In this document: piece after piece, positions 16,894 to 25,817 of the stretch
How the letters are laid out: each line of letters starts with the position of its first letter
Position numbering within the stretch: the first letter of the stretch is position 1
NCBI RefSeq assembly: GCF_030407165.1
Contig: NZ_CP129111.1
Span: 2,232,001 to 2,296,000 of the forward strand
DNA length: 64,000 nt
DNA from: Fontisubflavum oceani
Lineage (GTDB): Bacteria > Pseudomonadota > Alphaproteobacteria > Rhodobacterales > Rhodobacteraceae
Reading direction: 5' to 3'
Notes under the pieces: model-generated
Database searches by the model: none
What the model saw: the letters and a program-made list of their open reading frames with translations, nothing else
Told to the model about the DNA's origin: nothing
Translations under genes and position numbers: made by a program

Positions 16894-18576
16894 ATGCCGA
16901 AAGTCGATATCGCCTTTGACACCTACTACACCTATGAGCAGATGACGGCGCATCTGCACGCGCTTGCCGAGGCATACCCGCATCTCTGCACGCTGACCTC
17001 CATCGCCAAGAGCTTTCGGGGCCGCGATGTCTGGTTCCTGACGATCACCAACCCCGAAACCGGCCCGGCGCTGGAAAAACCGGGTTTCTACATCGACGCT
17101 CAGATTCATGCGGAGGAGCATGCCACATCCGCCACCGCGCTCTACGCGTGTTGGTATCTGCTGACCAATTACGGCACCGATGAAGAGGTCACCCGCCTCG
17201 TGGACGGGCAGGTCTTTTACATCATTCCGCGCATCAATCCCGACGGGGCCGAATACGCGCTGACCGCGCCTTATCACCCCTGGTGCGGCAATGGCCGGTT
17301 CTTGCCCGGCGAAGACCGGATCGAGGGGTTGATCCCACAGGATATCACCGGCGACGGCTACATCGTGCAGATGCGGGTGCCCGACACCAAGGGCGAGTGG
17401 AAGAAGGACGCCGAAAACCCCGATATCATGGTGCAGCGCGAACCGGGCGAGGAGGGCGGCGAATATTACCGTCTCTACCCGGAGGGCATGATCCGCAATT
17501 ACGACGGCGTGCATGTCCATATCGAGATGCAGCAAGACGGGAATATGAACCGCAACTTCCCGACCAACTGGACGCCGCAGGAATATGGCGCGGGGGATTA
17601 TCCGTTCTCCGAGCCTGAGGCGGCCGGGATGCGGGATGTGATCCTGGGCCACCCCAACATCACCGGTATGTGCGCTTATCACACCCATGGCGGGATTATC
17701 CTGCGCCCCTCGATGTTGCGGATGGATAGCGAGATGAGCGCGCCGGACTTGTCGCTCTATGAAGCGCTTGGCGAGGTCGGGGAGCGGCTCACCGGCTATC
17801 CAACGATCTCTGTCTATGAGGATTTCACGCCGGATAAGACCAAGGCGCGCCACGGGTCACTGACCGATTGGACCTATGAAGAGATGGGGATCATCTCCTT
17901 CGCGACCGAGCTTTGGGATCTGGAGCGCACGGCGGGTGTGCCGAAGGAAGGGTATTACAACTTGGGTCCGCGCGATGCGGCCACGCAACGGCTGGTCCAC
18001 AATTGGGTCGTCGAGAATGTGGGCGATCATGGTTTCCGCGATTGGGAGGCCTTCGATCACCCGCAGCTTGGCCCGGTGGAGGTCGGCGGCATGGTCTATA
18101 TCTGGAGCTATCGGAACCCACCGGGCAACATGCTGGAAGAGATTTGCCACAAGAACGTGATGTTCAATCTCAAACATGCCGCCGCCGCGCCACGTGTCGC
18201 GTTGGACAGCCTGGACGTCGAGGCCCTTGGTGCCGGGTTGCACAAGGTCACGGCGGTGGTGTCGAACCATGGCTATCTGCCGACAAACCTGTCGGATGTC
18301 GCGGTACAGAACGGCGTCGCCAAGCCGGTGACGCTGACATTGGAGTGCGAGGGGGCCGAGTTGGTGATGAACCCTGGCGATGTGAAACTTGGCAATCTCG
18401 CGGGCCGAAATGAGCGCCGCTATGCTTACTCCAATTGGGGGCAGCAATGGTCGCCAGTGACGAAAAAGGCCGAGTGGCTGGTGAAATCGCATGAGCCAGA
18501 AGGGTCGATCACTGTCACGGCCCGGTCCGAAAAAGGCGGTACTCATCGTCGCAGCACAGGGCTCGGAGAGGTCTAG
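16894..18576 (+). CDS. M14-family zinc carboxypeptidase
   Basis: A 560-residue protein, longer than classical carboxypeptidase A. The M14 catalytic part fills about residues 1-340: zinc ligands in DAQIHAEEHATSATA (HxxE), a segment IPRINPDGAEYAL, a DGNMNRNFPTNW substrate-binding segment and the third ligand in CAYHTHGGI. The C-terminal 150 residues look like a beta-rich accessory domain (LHKVTAVVSNHGYLPTNLSD). No signal peptide is seen, so it is probably cytosolic. It is the last gene of the plus-strand arm before the importer operon and fits a route in which imported peptides or peptide-like conjugates are trimmed. Confidence 0.88.
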   Translation: MPKVDIAFDTYYTYEQMTAHLHALAEAYPHLCTLTSIAKSFRGRDVWFLTITNPETGPALEKPGFYIDAQIHAEEHATSATALYACWYLLTNYGTDEEVTRLVDGQVFYIIPRINPDGAEYALTAPYHPWCGNGRFLPGEDRIEGLIPQDITGDGYIVQMRVPDTKGEWKKDAENPDIMVQREPGEEGGEYYRLYPEGMIRNYDGVHVHIEMQQDGNMNRNFPTNWTPQEYGAGDYPFSEPEAAGMRDVILGHPNITGMCAYHTHGGIILRPSMLRMDSEMSAPDLSLYEALGEVGERLTGYPTISVYEDFTPDKTKARHGSLTDWTYEEMGIISFATELWDLERTAGVPKEGYYNLGPRDAATQRLVHNWVVENVGDHGFRDWEAFDHPQLGPVEVGGMVYIWSYRNPPGNMLEEICHKNVMFNLKHAAAAPRVALDSLDVEALGAGLHKVTAVVSNHGYLPTNLSDVAVQNGVAKPVTLTLECEGAELVMNPGDVKLGNLAGRNERRYAYSNWGQQWSPVTKKAEWLVKSHEPEGSITVTARSEKGGTHRRSTGLGEV

Positions 18577-19028
18577 CCCCGGACGCCGGTGCACTCCACG
18601 GCGATCTAGGATGCACTGGCGTCCTGACGCTCCTCTGAGTCCGTCATGTTTAGGCGGGCACTGAGCCGCGCTGAGACGGCTGGACGCGCGGGTTCGCAGC
18701 GGTCAGGTACCTGTTTTAGCGTCAGTTTTCTCTGTTTTTCCGTCCGGCTGGCGAAATGGCTCAGTGGGTTATGCCTCTCCCCACAGCCTTGGCCTCTCGG
18801 CTCGCGAGACGGTGCGATGATCTGAGTCGACGCCAGGCAATCGCTCCTCCACCAAAGCTCAGTGTCCCCTCCGGCGGCGCCCGTCGGAGGTTTTCCGCCG
18901 ATGCTCAAGTGATTGCAAACTATGATAGTGTATGATGCAACGGTTTCAGCGATGCTTTGAAATCGGGCCGCGACAGAAATTTCTGGACTGCCCAGATCGC
19001 GCCCTTCGCCAACACATGGGAGATAAAC
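18577..19028. other. Intergenic region between the M14 gene and the importer operon
   Basis: About 450 bases with no convincing coding sequence; minus-strand open frames here have no recognisable protein character. It holds one strong terminator-like hairpin (18868-18894) and presumably the promoter of the importer operon. The ribosome-binding site GGGAG just before 19029 belongs to the binding-protein gene. Confidence 0.6.
18868..18894 (+). terminator. Rho-independent terminator-like hairpin
   Basis: A 10-pair stem (18868-18877 with 18881-18890, one G-U pair) with a CGC loop, followed by TTTT. It lies about 290 bases after the M14 stop, so it either ends a long 3' untranslated region or an unannotated short transcript. 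Confidence 0.6.
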
Positions 19029-20654
19029 ATGACCAGATTAAGCGCTCTATTTACATCCACAATCCTGGCTTGCGCGATCAGCGTACCGGTAGCGGCCCAA
19101 AACACCCATCCCGTAACTGGCGAGCCGCTGGCCGAAGATCAGACGTTCCAATATCGTCTGCTGGATCAGTTTCCCTCCATCGACCCGCAATTGATTGAAG
19201 AGACCGCTGGCGGCCATGTGGCCCGGCAAATCTTCGAGGGTCTTTTGACCCAGAATGCCGATGGCACCCTGCGCCCGGGCGTGGCCGAAGAATGGTCCTC
19301 GGAAGATAACCAGACCTGGGTCTTCACACTCCGTGAGGATGCGCGCTGGTCAAACGGCGAGCCGGTTACGGCGCAGGATTTCGTCTTTGCTTGGCAACGC
19401 GCGGCCGACCCGGCGACAGCCTCGGAATACGCCTGGTATGTAGAGCTGAGCCAGATTCGTAATGCCGCTGCCGCGATTGCAGGCGAGGTTGGCCCAGAAG
19501 AGCTGGGCGTGCGCGCCATTGACGACCGCACACTTGAGGTGACGCTGAGCCAGCCGCTGCCGTATTTCCCACAGATGACCGTCCATTACACCTTCATGCC
19601 GACCCATCAGGCGACTGTTGAGGCCCATGGCGCCGATTGGACCCGGCCCGAAAACATCGTCTCCAACGGCGCCTATGTGCTGGACGAGATCGCGGTCAAT
19701 GAGTTCTTCCGTCTGGTCCCGAACACGGAATACTGGGGTGCCGAAGATGTGATCATCACCGAGGTCACCGGCCTTGTGATTAATGATGCCAACCAAGCCC
19801 TGACCCGATTCCAGGCCGGTGAGTTTGACATGATGGATGACCTGCCGGCGGGCAGCTATCCGCGGCTTGAAGCCGATATGCCGGATGTGGCCCATTCGGT
19901 GCCACGGCTCTGCTCCTATTACTACACGGTGAACCAGTCCGAGAGTGGCCATGAGGCGTTGCAGGACCCCCGCGTGCGCACCGCGCTCAGCTATGCGATC
20001 AACCGCAATGTGATCACCGATCAGGTGCTGCAAGCGGGCCAAGCCCCAGCCTTTAGCTTCACCCATTGGGCGACGGCTGGTTTCGAGCTGCCTGAGATCG
20101 ACTATGCGACCTGGACCCAGGAAGAGCGCATGGCGCGCGCGATGGAGTTGATGGAAGAGGCGGGATACGGCCCTGACAACCCGATTGAACTGAACCTGAT
20201 CTACAACACGTCCGAGAACCACCGGCAAATCGCCACTGTGGTTAGCCAGATGTGGCGGCCCTTGGGTGTAACCACCGTGCTCAACAATTTCGAGTGGCAG
20301 TCCTATCTCGAAATCCGCGGCAATCAGAACTTCGACGTGGCGCGGTCGGCTTGGTGCGGAGACTATAATGAGGCGTCAACCTTCCTTGATCTCCTGACCT
20401 CGAACAACGCCAACAATGACGGCAAATACGCCAATGATGAGGTTGACCGGCTGATGGCGGAGAGCGTCGCGCTGGCCGATCCGCAGCCGATCTACACCCA
20501 AGTCGAGCAGATCTTGGCGGAGGATATGGCGATCCTGCCGATCTACCACTACACCCAGAACTTCGTTTTGGATCCGTCGATCCGGAACTGGGCGATGCAA
20601 AACACGGAAAACAACTGGTACGTCCGTGACATTTATCGCGTCGCTGCAGAGTGA
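19029..20654 (+). CDS. Oligopeptide ABC importer substrate-binding protein (OppA/DppA-type)
   Basis: A 541-residue periplasmic binding protein of family 5. A Sec signal peptide (RLSALFTSTILACAISVPVAA) precedes NTHPVTGEPLAEDQTF, and the body has the OppA-like landmarks RQIFEGLLTQNADGTLRPG, WSNGEPVTAQDFVFAWQRAAD and YAINRNVITDQVLQ. Start at ATG 19029 is fixed by a GGGAG site about seven bases upstream. It heads a five-gene operon with two permeases and two ATPases. The strong resemblance to OppA suggests peptide or murein-peptide uptake, consistent with the peptidases upstream. Confidence 0.94.
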   Translation: MTRLSALFTSTILACAISVPVAAQNTHPVTGEPLAEDQTFQYRLLDQFPSIDPQLIEETAGGHVARQIFEGLLTQNADGTLRPGVAEEWSSEDNQTWVFTLREDARWSNGEPVTAQDFVFAWQRAADPATASEYAWYVELSQIRNAAAAIAGEVGPEELGVRAIDDRTLEVTLSQPLPYFPQMTVHYTFMPTHQATVEAHGADWTRPENIVSNGAYVLDEIAVNEFFRLVPNTEYWGAEDVIITEVTGLVINDANQALTRFQAGEFDMMDDLPAGSYPRLEADMPDVAHSVPRLCSYYYTVNQSESGHEALQDPRVRTALSYAINRNVITDQVLQAGQAPAFSFTHWATAGFELPEIDYATWTQEERMARAMELMEEAGYGPDNPIELNLIYNTSENHRQIATVVSQMWRPLGVTTVLNNFEWQSYLEIRGNQNFDVARSAWCGDYNEASTFLDLLTSNNANNDGKYANDEVDRLMAESVALADPQPIYTQVEQILAEDMAILPIYHYTQNFVLDPSIRNWAMQNTENNWYVRDIYRVAAE

Positions 20655-20663
20655 CCTTGCGTC

Positions 20664-20687
20664 GGGGCGGGTGACTTCACCCGCCCC
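20664..20687 (+). promoter_or_regulatory. Intercistronic hairpin between binding-protein and permease genes
   Basis: A perfect 10-pair GC-rich stem (20664-20673 with 20678-20687) with a four-base ACTT loop lies in the 50-base gap. There is no T tract. Such a structure usually protects the upstream mRNA and explains higher binding-protein than permease levels. Confidence 0.6.
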
Positions 20688-20704
20688 TGTGCTACATCGC
20701 TCCG

Positions 20705-21628
20705 ATGATTGCTTTCATAATAAAACGTCTCCTGGTCGCGATCCCGGTCCTGCTGATCCTGATCATTGGTACATTCGTGTTGATGTACACCGCCCCCGGC
20801 AGCCCGTTTGCCAGCGAGCGCGGTGTACCGCCGGCAGTGCTGGCCAATCTGGAGGCGCAATACGGGCTAGATCAGCCGTTTTTCGTGCAGATCTGGCGCT
20901 ATGTCGTTGGAATCGTGACCCAGTTCGATTTCGGGCCCTCCTTCATCTATCGCGATCAGGATGTGAATGACCTGATCGGCCAAGGCTTCCCGGTGACGCT
21001 GACCTATGGGTTCTGGAGCTTTGTTGTTGCGGTGCTGGTCGGGGGGACGCTTGGGATTCTCGCAGCCGTGCGTCACAACACCTGGCTCGACTATCTTGCC
21101 GTGGGTGTCTCGATCGGCGCGCAGGTTTTGCCGAATTTCGTTCTGGCCCCGATCTTGGTGCTGGTTTTCACGCTCTGGCTTGGCTGGTTGCCCGGCGGCG
21201 GCTGGCAAGGCGGGCAGTGGCAGTTCATCATCCTGCCGGTGATCGCGCTGTCGACCAGTTTCATGGCCTCGATCGCCCGCATCTCGCGCGCCTCGATGCT
21301 GGAGGTGCTCACCTCAAACTTCATCCGCACCGCCCGGGCCAAGGGCCTGCCGATGCGCCGTGTGATCTTCCGCCATGCGCTGAAACCTGCGCTTTTGCCG
21401 GTAATCTCCTATCTCGGCCCCGCCTTTGTGGGCATGATCACCGGCTCGGTGGTGATCGATATCTATTTCTCTACCGGCGGGATCGGGCAGTTCTTCGTCG
21501 CCTCCGCGCTCAACCGCGACTATGGCGTGATGATGGGCATCACCGTTCTGCTTGGCGCGCTCACCATCTTCTTCAACCTCTTGGTCGATATCCTTTACGC
21601 CTGGATCGACCCGAAAATTCGGTATTAA
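20705..21628 (+). CDS. Peptide ABC transporter permease, OppB/DppB-type
   Basis: A 307-residue inner-membrane protein with six predicted hydrophobic segments, starting with the conserved MIAFIIKRLLVAIPVLLILI of the OppB branch. The EAA-type cytoplasmic loop that contacts the ATPase is in NFIRTARAKGLPMRRVIFRH. Full length for the family. It pairs with the OppC-type permease four bases downstream to form the channel. Confidence 0.95.
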   Translation: MIAFIIKRLLVAIPVLLILIIGTFVLMYTAPGSPFASERGVPPAVLANLEAQYGLDQPFFVQIWRYVVGIVTQFDFGPSFIYRDQDVNDLIGQGFPVTLTYGFWSFVVAVLVGGTLGILAAVRHNTWLDYLAVGVSIGAQVLPNFVLAPILVLVFTLWLGWLPGGGWQGGQWQFIILPVIALSTSFMASIARISRASMLEVLTSNFIRTARAKGLPMRRVIFRHALKPALLPVISYLGPAFVGMITGSVVIDIYFSTGGIGQFFVASALNRDYGVMMGITVLLGALTIFFNLLVDILYAWIDPKIRY

Positions 21629-21632
21629 GCCC

Positions 21633-22550
21633 ATGCTCGCGACCAAAGCCATCGCGGATGATCTGGCGGCTGCCGCCCCCATCAAGGGCCGGTCTCTTTG
21701 GGCCGATGCGCGCGCCCGTTTCTTCCGCAACCGCGCCGCTGTGGCCGGGCTCGTCGTTCTGGTGCTCGTGACGGCCTTCGCCCTGATCGGCCCGTTCATC
21801 GCGCCTTGGAATTATGAGGATATCGATTGGAATGTGCTGGGCAATGTGGCCGAGGCCGGTCGGCCCTCGCTCGAAACCGGCCATTGGTTCGGGACTGACG
21901 CGCTTGGCCGGGATCTCTTCGCCCGGACGGTGCAAGGCACGCAAGTCTCGCTCATGGTGGGGGTTGTCGGCGCGCTGATCTCCGTCATCGTCGGCACGCT
22001 TTATGGCGCGATCGCGGGCTATTATGGCGGGCGGCTCGACAACATCATGATGCGGATCGTCGATGTGCTGATGTCGATCCCGTATATGTTTGTTTTGATC
22101 CTGCTCTTGGTGGTGTTTGGCCGCTCCATGCTGATGCTTTTCATCGGGATCGGGCTGATCAGTTGGCTCGACATGGCGCGGATCGCACGGGGTCAGACGC
22201 TGACCCTGCGCGGCAAGGAATTCGTCGAAGCCGCCGTAGCCACTGGCGTCGCGCCGTTTCGGATCATCCTGCGCCACATCATCCCAAATCTGCTCGGCGT
22301 GGTGATCGTTTACGCAACGCTGCTTGTCCCCTCGATGATCATCTATGAAAGCTTCATCAGCTTCTTGGGCCTCGGCGTGCAAGAGCCGCTGACCAGTTGG
22401 GGCGCGCTGATAAATGATGGTGCGGCTGAGATGAACAACGGCACGCTCTGGATGCTGTTGGCACCGCTTTTCTTTTTCGTCGTCACGCTATTTGGCTTCT
22501 TCTTTGTGGGCGATGGCCTGCGTGATGCGCTCGACCCGAAGGATCGGTAA
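21633..22550 (+). CDS. Peptide ABC transporter permease, OppC/DppC-type
   Basis: A 305-residue integral membrane protein. It has an N-terminal cytoplasmic stretch RSLWADARARFFRNRAAVAG leading into the first membrane helix, the OppC signature HWFGTDALGRDLFAR in the first periplasmic loop, and an EAA loop EFVEAAVATGVAPFRIILRH. Start at ATG 21633, four bases after the OppB stop. It forms the second half of the channel. Confidence 0.95.
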   Translation: MLATKAIADDLAAAAPIKGRSLWADARARFFRNRAAVAGLVVLVLVTAFALIGPFIAPWNYEDIDWNVLGNVAEAGRPSLETGHWFGTDALGRDLFARTVQGTQVSLMVGVVGALISVIVGTLYGAIAGYYGGRLDNIMMRIVDVLMSIPYMFVLILLLVVFGRSMLMLFIGIGLISWLDMARIARGQTLTLRGKEFVEAAVATGVAPFRIILRHIIPNLLGVVIVYATLLVPSMIIYESFISFLGLGVQEPLTSWGALINDGAAEMNNGTLWMLLAPLFFFVVTLFGFFFVGDGLRDALDPKDR

Positions 22551-22553
22551 TTC

Positions 22554-23522
22554 ATGGCTTTGTTAGATGTCACCGATCTGAGTGTCAGCTTCGATACGCC
22601 GGATGGCAAGGTCCATGCGGTCAATGGGATGAACCTGTCGCTGAATGCTGGAGATAGCTTGGCGATTGTCGGCGAAAGCGGCTCCGGGAAGACGCAGCTT
22701 GCCTTCGCCATCCTCGGGCTTTTGGCCAAGAACGGTCATGCCAAAGGTTCGGTACGGTTTCAGGATCAAGAAATCCTCAACTTGCCCGAAGCGAAGATAA
22801 ACAAGATCCGCGCTAATGAGATCGCGATGATCTTTCAGGACCCGATGACCTCGCTCAACCCCTATATGCGGGTCGGCGACCAGATGGCCGAGGTGCTGAT
22901 GCTGCACAAGGGCACGTCGAAGCGCGCGGCGTTGGATGAAAGCGCCAAGATGCTGGACGCAGTGCGCATCCCTGATGCCCGCTCGCGGCTTCGGATGTAT
23001 CCCCATGAGTTCTCCGGCGGCATGCGGCAGCGGATCATGGCGGCCATGGCGCTGCTTTGCCGCCCGAAACTGCTGATCGCCGACGAGCCGACCACTGCGC
23101 TTGATGTGACGGTTCAGAACCAGATCATGGAGCTGATGGCCGACATTCAACGCGATTTCGGTACGGCGCTGATCCTGATCACCCATGATCTGGCAATTGT
23201 CGCGGGGGCCTGCGCCGAGACGCTGGTGATGTATGGCGGGCAGGTGATGGAGATTGGGACGACCGATGATGTGTTTGAAGCGCCGTCGCATCCCTACACA
23301 CTTGGCCTTTTGAACGCGGTGCCGCGCCTCGATATCCCGCAAGCCTCGCTGCAAACCATCCCGGGCGATCCCCCCGATCTGACGGCGTTGCCGCCCGGAT
23401 GCCCGTTTAGCCCGCGCTGCCCGGCGCGCCATGAACCCTGCGCGTTATCCATGCCACCGCTCGAAGGGTTCGGCGATGGCCGGTTCCGCGCCTGTCACGC
23501 GGCACGGGAGGATATCGCATGA
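22554..23522 (+). CDS. Peptide ABC transporter ATP-binding protein, OppD/DppD-type
   Basis: A 322-residue ATPase. Walker A is GESGSGKTQLA, the ABC signature FSGGMRQRIMAAMAL, Walker B LLIADEPTTALDV. The C-terminal oligopeptide extension holds a Cys-rich stretch GCPFSPRCPARHEPC, which in OppD/DppD relatives binds an iron-sulfur cluster. Stop overlaps the next ATPase start by four bases. Confidence 0.96.
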   Translation: MALLDVTDLSVSFDTPDGKVHAVNGMNLSLNAGDSLAIVGESGSGKTQLAFAILGLLAKNGHAKGSVRFQDQEILNLPEAKINKIRANEIAMIFQDPMTSLNPYMRVGDQMAEVLMLHKGTSKRAALDESAKMLDAVRIPDARSRLRMYPHEFSGGMRQRIMAAMALLCRPKLLIADEPTTALDVTVQNQIMELMADIQRDFGTALILITHDLAIVAGACAETLVMYGGQVMEIGTTDDVFEAPSHPYTLGLLNAVPRLDIPQASLQTIPGDPPDLTALPPGCPFSPRCPARHEPCALSMPPLEGFGDGRFRACHAAREDIA

Positions 23523-24550
23523 GTGAGCCGCTTCTCGCCGTCAATGATGTCAGTGTCACCTTCAATGTGATGCGACATGGTGCCTGGCCCTGGACGCCGC
23601 CGGCCAAGCTGCAGGCGGTGAAGGAAGCGTCCATTATGCTTGAGCCGGGCAAGACCCTTGGCCTGGTGGGTGAAAGTGGGTCGGGCAAATCCACGCTGGC
23701 CCGCGCGATCGTCGGCACTGTGCCGGTCAGCGCGGGGCAAGTTCTATGGCGTGGCGAAGACATCATGGCGATGAGTCCGGCCAAGCGACGCGCCCATGGG
23801 CGCCATGTGCAGATGGTGTTTCAAGACCCGCTGGCCGCCTTGAACCCGCGCATGACCGTCGGCCAGGTGGTCGCCGAACCCTTGGTCACCCATTACCCCG
23901 ATCTGTCCAAGACCGAGGTGCGCGATAAGGTCGGCGTGATGATGGAGCGCGTCGGCCTCTTGCCCGCGCTGATCAACCGCTACCCGCATGAGTTCTCCGG
24001 TGGTCAGTGCCAGCGGATTGGCATCGCCCGGGCGCTGATCACCGAGCCGGAGTTGGTGGTCTGCGACGAGCCGGTCAGCGCGCTTGATGTGTCTGTGCAG
24101 GCGCAGGTGGTGAACCTGTTGCAGGATTTGCAGCGGGAAATGGACCTCTCGCTTCTGTTCATTGCCCATGATCTGAGTGTTGTGCGTCATATCTCGCACC
24201 GCATCGCGGTGATGTATCTGGGCCGGATCGTCGAGGCCGCGAGCGCGGCGGATCTGATCGCAAATCCGCGCCATCCCTATACCAAGGCGCTGATCGCCTC
24301 GGTTCCGATCCCGTCGCCCAAGGCCGAGCGGGCACGTCATCGCCCGGTTTTGGAGGGTGAACTGCCATCACCTCTCGCGCCGCCCTCTGGCTGCGTATTT
24401 CGGACGCGCTGCCCGATCGCGCGGCCTGCCTGCGCGGCAGAGATACCGATGGTTGCGGATATCGGGGATAACCACATCGTTGCCTGCCCGTATCATGCCG
24501 AGGCGGGGGATCCGGCGGCACAGCAAGACCTCGAAAACATACCGATGTGA
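23519..24550 (+). CDS. Peptide ABC transporter ATP-binding protein, OppF/DppF-type
   Basis: A 343-residue ATPase with Walker A GESGSGKSTLA, signature FSGGQCQRIGIARAL and Walker B LVVCDEPVSALDV. It also has the C-terminal extension with GCVFRTRCPIARPAC, the possible iron-sulfur ligand cluster. It forms the heterodimer with the preceding ATPase and is the last gene of the importer operon, ending at a bidirectional hairpin. Confidence 0.96.
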   Translation: MSEPLLAVNDVSVTFNVMRHGAWPWTPPAKLQAVKEASIMLEPGKTLGLVGESGSGKSTLARAIVGTVPVSAGQVLWRGEDIMAMSPAKRRAHGRHVQMVFQDPLAALNPRMTVGQVVAEPLVTHYPDLSKTEVRDKVGVMMERVGLLPALINRYPHEFSGGQCQRIGIARALITEPELVVCDEPVSALDVSVQAQVVNLLQDLQREMDLSLLFIAHDLSVVRHISHRIAVMYLGRIVEAASAADLIANPRHPYTKALIASVPIPSPKAERARHRPVLEGELPSPLAPPSGCVFRTRCPIARPACAAEIPMVADIGDNHIVACPYHAEAGDPAAQQDLENIPM

Positions 24551-24565
24551 AAAGCTTTGGCATGG

Positions 24566-24590
24566 GCGGGCAGGGACGTTTGCCCGCTTT
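24566..24590. terminator. Bidirectional terminator between importer operon and YeeE/YedE gene
   Basis: A 7-pair stem GCGGGCA/TGCCCGC (24566-24572 with 24581-24587) followed by TTT lies in the 40-base gap between convergent genes. It is short, so termination efficiency is uncertain. Confidence 0.5.
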
Positions 24591-25652
24591 CTATGCGAGT
24601 GCGGCGTCCGTTGTACTGCGGGTCAGCCAGATCGTCAAAACCGCGCCGACCCACATGAAGAACACCGCGATGAGTGCGGTGATCGACAAGACCGCGCCGC
24701 CCGACACGCCCGCGCCCACGGCGCAGCCCCCGGCCAGCATCGCCCCGAAGCCCATCATGACGGCTCCTAAGAGGTAGCGCTCCATCGGCGCGTCGGGGCC
24801 GAACCGTTCGATCGAAAACTCTCGGTTCAGAACCGAAGCCGCGAACGATCCTGCGAACACACCAGGCACCAGGCCCAATCCGAAGGAGAGCGGCAGATTG
24901 CGCTCTGTGACCAAGGCCATCAATGTGTCGGTCGATGGACCGGTGAAGGTGACGCTTGAGACCGGCACGATTTCAAAGGACGTGGCTGCTATGGAGGCTG
25001 TCAGGCCCCAGCCCATGGCCACCGCCCCGCCCACAAAGACACCCGCGAGGATCATACCGACCGATAAGGCGCGGCGCCGGGCCAAAACGAAAGCCCCCAG
25101 AAGGGCGAGACCGGCTATGAGAGCCGCCAGCGTCGGGCCAATGCCAAACGGGGCCAGCAAATGCCGTGCGGTGCCGCCATCGATGGTCCAGAGACCGGCG
25201 ATGTTCTCTCGCGCTGGCGCCAACACACCGCGATAGGAGGCCTGGGCCACCAATGTCACGACCAGACCGGTGACCAGCGCCCGCAGATTACCGGTTGCCG
25301 ACAGAACGAGCAGGCGGCTGGCGCAGCCGCGCGCAAAGATCATGCCCGCCCCGAACAGCAGCCCGCCGATCATGGCGCCTGACAGCGACCCGGTTCCGGC
25401 AAGTTGCCGCGTGCTGGAGACATCGAATAGACCCGAACCGACACCGGCTTGCGTCAGCATCAGCGCGGTGAAGAACACGATCAACCAGATCGCCATGCGC
25501 GGGCCGAACCGTCCGCCCGCGACCTCAACCGTGGCGGCACGCAAGCAGAACCGGGATCGTTGCGCGGCCCAACCAAAGATCACGCCCGTCGCGGCACCCG
25601 CGAGCGCCAGCATGCGCGGCTCCCCCAATGTGATGAGCAGATCTTCAAGCAT
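24591..25652 (-). CDS. YeeE/YedE-family sulfur-compound transporter (first of two in the locus)
   Basis: A 353-residue multi-pass membrane protein of the YeeE/YedE (TsuA/PmpA) family that moves thiosulfate or other sulfane-sulfur species. The family's Cys motifs are visible in FARGCASRLLVLSATGN and MLAGGCAVGAGVSGG. The ATG at 25652 is preferred over a GTG at 25658 because GGAGG lies eight bases before it. It is the last gene on the minus-strand side of the sox locus, after the DUF302-like gene. A TTGAC-N4-GTCAA dyad lies about 60 bases upstream. A second family member (soxT, 37150) is at the other end of the locus. Confidence 0.88.
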   Translation of the reverse strand: MLEDLLITLGEPRMLALAGAATGVIFGWAAQRSRFCLRAATVEVAGGRFGPRMAIWLIVFFTALMLTQAGVGSGLFDVSSTRQLAGTGSLSGAMIGGLLFGAGMIFARGCASRLLVLSATGNLRALVTGLVVTLVAQASYRGVLAPARENIAGLWTIDGGTARHLLAPFGIGPTLAALIAGLALLGAFVLARRRALSVGMILAGVFVGGAVAMGWGLTASIAATSFEIVPVSSVTFTGPSTDTLMALVTERNLPLSFGLGLVPGVFAGSFAASVLNREFSIERFGPDAPMERYLLGAVMMGFGAMLAGGCAVGAGVSGGAVLSITALIAVFFMWVGAVLTIWLTRSTTDAALA

Positions 25653-25710
25653 GATCACGCCTCCGTCCCGTCGGTGTGCCGGAGCTTAGCCGGTTGGCGC
25701 ATGCGCCACG

Positions 25711-25724
25711 TTGACCAAGGTCAA
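25711..25724. promoter_or_regulatory. FNR/CRP-type dyad upstream of the YeeE/YedE gene
   Basis: TTGACCAAGGTCAA is a perfect inverted repeat (TTGAC-N4-GTCAA), close to the FNR/FnrL consensus TTGAT-N4-ATCAA. It sits in the 165-base gap upstream of the transporter gene. Oxygen- or redox-dependent control is plausible; its TTGACC could also serve as a -35 element on the plus strand. Confidence 0.4.
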
Positions 25725-25817
25725 TACCGACGCCTGGTCGGGGTAGGGGACATGTTCCGGTCGCTGCCCTGCCAAAACGGCGAAGGGAAACGACACCACC
25801 GGGGGGCGGTCGGCCAC

